64,000 bases of DNA, from assembly GCA_016712505.1 (NCBI GenBank), contig JADJQY010000002.1:992001-1056000 (forward strand). Reading direction: 5' to 3'. Source of the DNA: Candidatus Eiseniibacteriota bacterium (lineage in GTDB: Bacteria > Eisenbacteria > RBG-16-71-46 > CAIMUX01). The notes under the pieces were generated by a model, which had not been told where the DNA came from, did no database searches, and worked only from the letters and a program-made list of their open reading frames with translations. This document shows, piece by piece, positions 62,648 to 64,000 of this stretch (the first letter of the stretch is position 1; every line of letters begins with the position of its first letter). The position numbers and the translations under genes were made by a program.

Positions 62648-63469
62648 TCACCTTCCTTGCTCCCCCCTCCCTGGCCCGGGTCGATCGCGCCAAGCCGTGT
62701 CGGGGCTGGCCGGATCGCGGAAGGCCGTGGAGCAGAACAGTCTCGCGCGGAACCTATCACACGCTTTCGAGCCCCGGCAACGACGCCCGCGACGGCGCGT
62801 GCGGGCCAGGACCGCGGCGGCGGCCGGCCGCGCCCCCAACCCGATCGCCGCCTGGGCACAGGCGATCAGGGTCGAACCGGTGGTGAGCACGTCGTCGATG
62901 AGGATGAGGCGCCTCCCGACCAGGGCGGGGGCGTCGCTGCCCGGGAGCACCGCCCCCTCCATCATCGCCCGTCGCTCCTTGCGCGAACGCCCTTGCAGCG
63001 GACCACGATAGCGCACCCGTTTGAAGCCGTTTGGGAACACCTCGAGCCCCAGCGCCTCCCCCAGGGCGAGCGCCAGCCGCTCGGGCGGATTCTGGCCGCG
63101 TTCCCGGCGCCGGACCGCCGCCATCGGGGCGGGAACGATCGCCCACTCCCCCTCCCGGCCCCGCACCCGGTCGGCGAACCAGGCCCGGGCCCGTTCGACC
63201 AGCAGACGCTCGATCGGCGCGGCCACGTCGCGGTGCGGGTCCTGCTTGTAGGTCCGGACCCAGCGCGCCCACGCTCCCTTGTAGATTCCGATCGCGCGAT
63301 AGCGAAGCCGGGTCGCCCCGACCTGCAGTTCCCCCCGGTTCCCGACCGCGCGGAGCCTCGACTGTTCGCGCGCCAGGCGCCGCATGCAGCGCGGGCAGAG
63401 GGCGCCCGCCTGATCGAGGCGGACGTTGCAGAGCGGGCATTGGGGAGGGGCCAGCAGCAGTTCGATCAG
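62648..63469 (-). CDS. ComF-like phosphoribosyltransferase family protein (start unresolved)
   Basis: About 270 residues. The N-terminal zinc finger CPLCNVRL...LCPRCMRRLA is followed by YKGAWARWVRTYK, VPAPMAAVRRRERGQNPPERLA and the PRPP-binding LILIDDVLTTGSTL. This is the ComF/GntX type, linked to DNA uptake or unknown nucleotide chemistry. No ATG, GTG or TTG lies in frame between the aroE stop (63496) and the zinc finger; CTG 63469 is an arbitrary boundary. A rare start or an indel is needed. Confidence 0.8.
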   Translation of the reverse strand: MIELLLAPPQCPLCNVRLDQAGALCPRCMRRLAREQSRLRAVGNRGELQVGATRLRYRAIGIYKGAWARWVRTYKQDPHRDVAAPIERLLVERARAWFADRVRGREGEWAIVPAPMAAVRRRERGQNPPERLALALGEALGLEVFPNGFKRVRYRGPLQGRSRKERRAMMEGAVLPGSDAPALVGRRLILIDDVLTTGSTLIACAQAAIGLGARPAAAAVLARTRRRGRRCRGSKACDRFRARLFCSTAFRDPASPDTAWRDRPGPGRGEQGR

Positions 63470-63495
63470 CGCCCAGACCGCGCGGCCGGCGCGCC

Positions 63496-64000
63496 CTAGC
63501 GCGTGAAGCGCAGTTCCGAGGTTCGCCCCGCCCAGGCGTGGACGAAGAGCGACACCGGCACGTCCTCCTGAAGCCAGATCGAGAGCGAGCGCGCCGCCTG
63601 ATGGAGGAGCGGCCCGATTCCCGTCGCCGCCCGGCACCCCGCTTTCCGCGCCCCTTCGGCCAACCCGATTCGTCCCGCCCCGTAGTTCATGTCGAGCACC
63701 AGCGACCGCGGCGGAAGCGCGGTGAAGAATCGCTTCCTCGCGATCGACGCCCCCACCGTCGGCGGCAGGGTCGAGATCACGAGCCGCGGGAGACTGAGCG
63801 AATCGATCGCGTCCCACCCGATGACCGAAGGCCGCGCGGATCGCGCCAATTCCTCGCCTCGCCCAGGACGCTTCCCCGCCGCAACGATTCGCGGCCAGGC
63901 CGCCAAGGTGCGTCGCGCCGCCTCCGGCGTCCGCGTCACCAAGGTCGCCGACCACCCCCGCATCCAGGCCCGGTGCAGCACGCTCCGTGCCGTCGGACCG
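63496..64000 (-). CDS. aroE: Shikimate dehydrogenase, C-terminal part
   Basis: The frame enters from the right edge and stops at 63496, giving about 168 residues. The NADP-binding half is visible: TARSVLHRAWMRGWSATLVTRT, VISTLPPTVGASI, LVLDMNYGAGRIGLAEGARKAGC and the family end GIGPLLHQAARSLSIWLQEDVPV. AroE reduces dehydroshikimate in aromatic amino-acid synthesis. The catalytic N-terminal half lies outside the window. It ends just before the comF-like gene. Confidence 0.85.
   Translation of the reverse strand, partial: GPTARSVLHRAWMRGWSATLVTRTPEAARRTLAAWPRIVAAGKRPGRGEELARSARPSVIGWDAIDSLSLPRLVISTLPPTVGASIARKRFFTALPPRSLVLDMNYGAGRIGLAEGARKAGCRAATGIGPLLHQAARSLSIWLQEDVPVSLFVHAWAGRTSELRFTR

Overview
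This is 64 kb of high-G+C bacterial chromosome. Almost every gene lies on the minus strand, often with 1-8 nt start/stop overlaps and with GTG or TTG starts. The gene content indicates a Gram-negative member of the FCB group, and Eisenbacteria-like is my best guess. The reasons are Kdo/LPS genes (kdsA, kdsB, kdsD, lptB, lptC, an LpxL-like acyltransferase), lolA and bamD, a PorV/PorQ barrel beside proteins with FlgD-like C-terminal sorting domains, a gingipain-type (C25) peptidase, and a Bacteroidetes-style arginine operon with an N-acylornithine carbamoyltransferase. No rRNA, tRNA, CRISPR array, transposase or phage gene was seen.

Layout from low to high coordinates (transcription mostly runs right to left). 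1-10.4 kb is a cell-surface block: a partial secreted protein, a PorV-like barrel, a large secreted protein with acidic Asp/Gly loops, a TonB-dependent receptor, another outer-membrane barrel and an ethylbenzene-dehydrogenase-domain lipoprotein with a CX3CH haem site. 10.8-25 kb is housekeeping: phosphomannomutase, prfB (with the programmed +1 frameshift), coaE, polA, nadD, bamD, an unknown secreted protein, rimO, lolA, ftsK and metK. 25.2-41.6 kb is a near-continuous gene train: kdsB, pyrG, kdsA, kdsD, acyltransferase, lptC, lptB, rpoN, hpf, hprK, mannose-type PTS IIA-IIB-IIC-IID, HPr, enzyme I, a phosphoglucose/phosphomannose isomerase and a sugar nucleotidyltransferase. It couples envelope polysaccharide precursors to sugar uptake and HprK/HPr control. 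41.6-43.5 kb holds mdh, rpmA and rplU. 43.9-51.2 kb holds two secreted FG-GAP/sorting-domain proteins, one a very large C25-like peptidase. 51.4-60.8 kb is the arginine operon argR-argG-(P-loop protein)-argC-argD-argF'-argB-(M20 deacylase)-argH behind an AT-rich operator/promoter. 60.9-64 kb has RNase E/G, a ComF-like protein and the end of aroE.

Two themes run through the window. First, several normally essential genes are broken in frame at short C/G homopolymers (bamD, ftsK, pyrG, the C25 gene, possibly rimO), and argD has lost about 20 bp. Homopolymer errors in the assembly are the simplest reading. Second, many intergenic gaps, and two coding ends, contain degenerate tandem repeats with 15- or 18-bp periods and unrelated unit sequences. 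The arginine operon contains an uncharacterised BioD/DUF1611-like P-loop protein embedded between argG and argC, which is the best candidate here for new biology.
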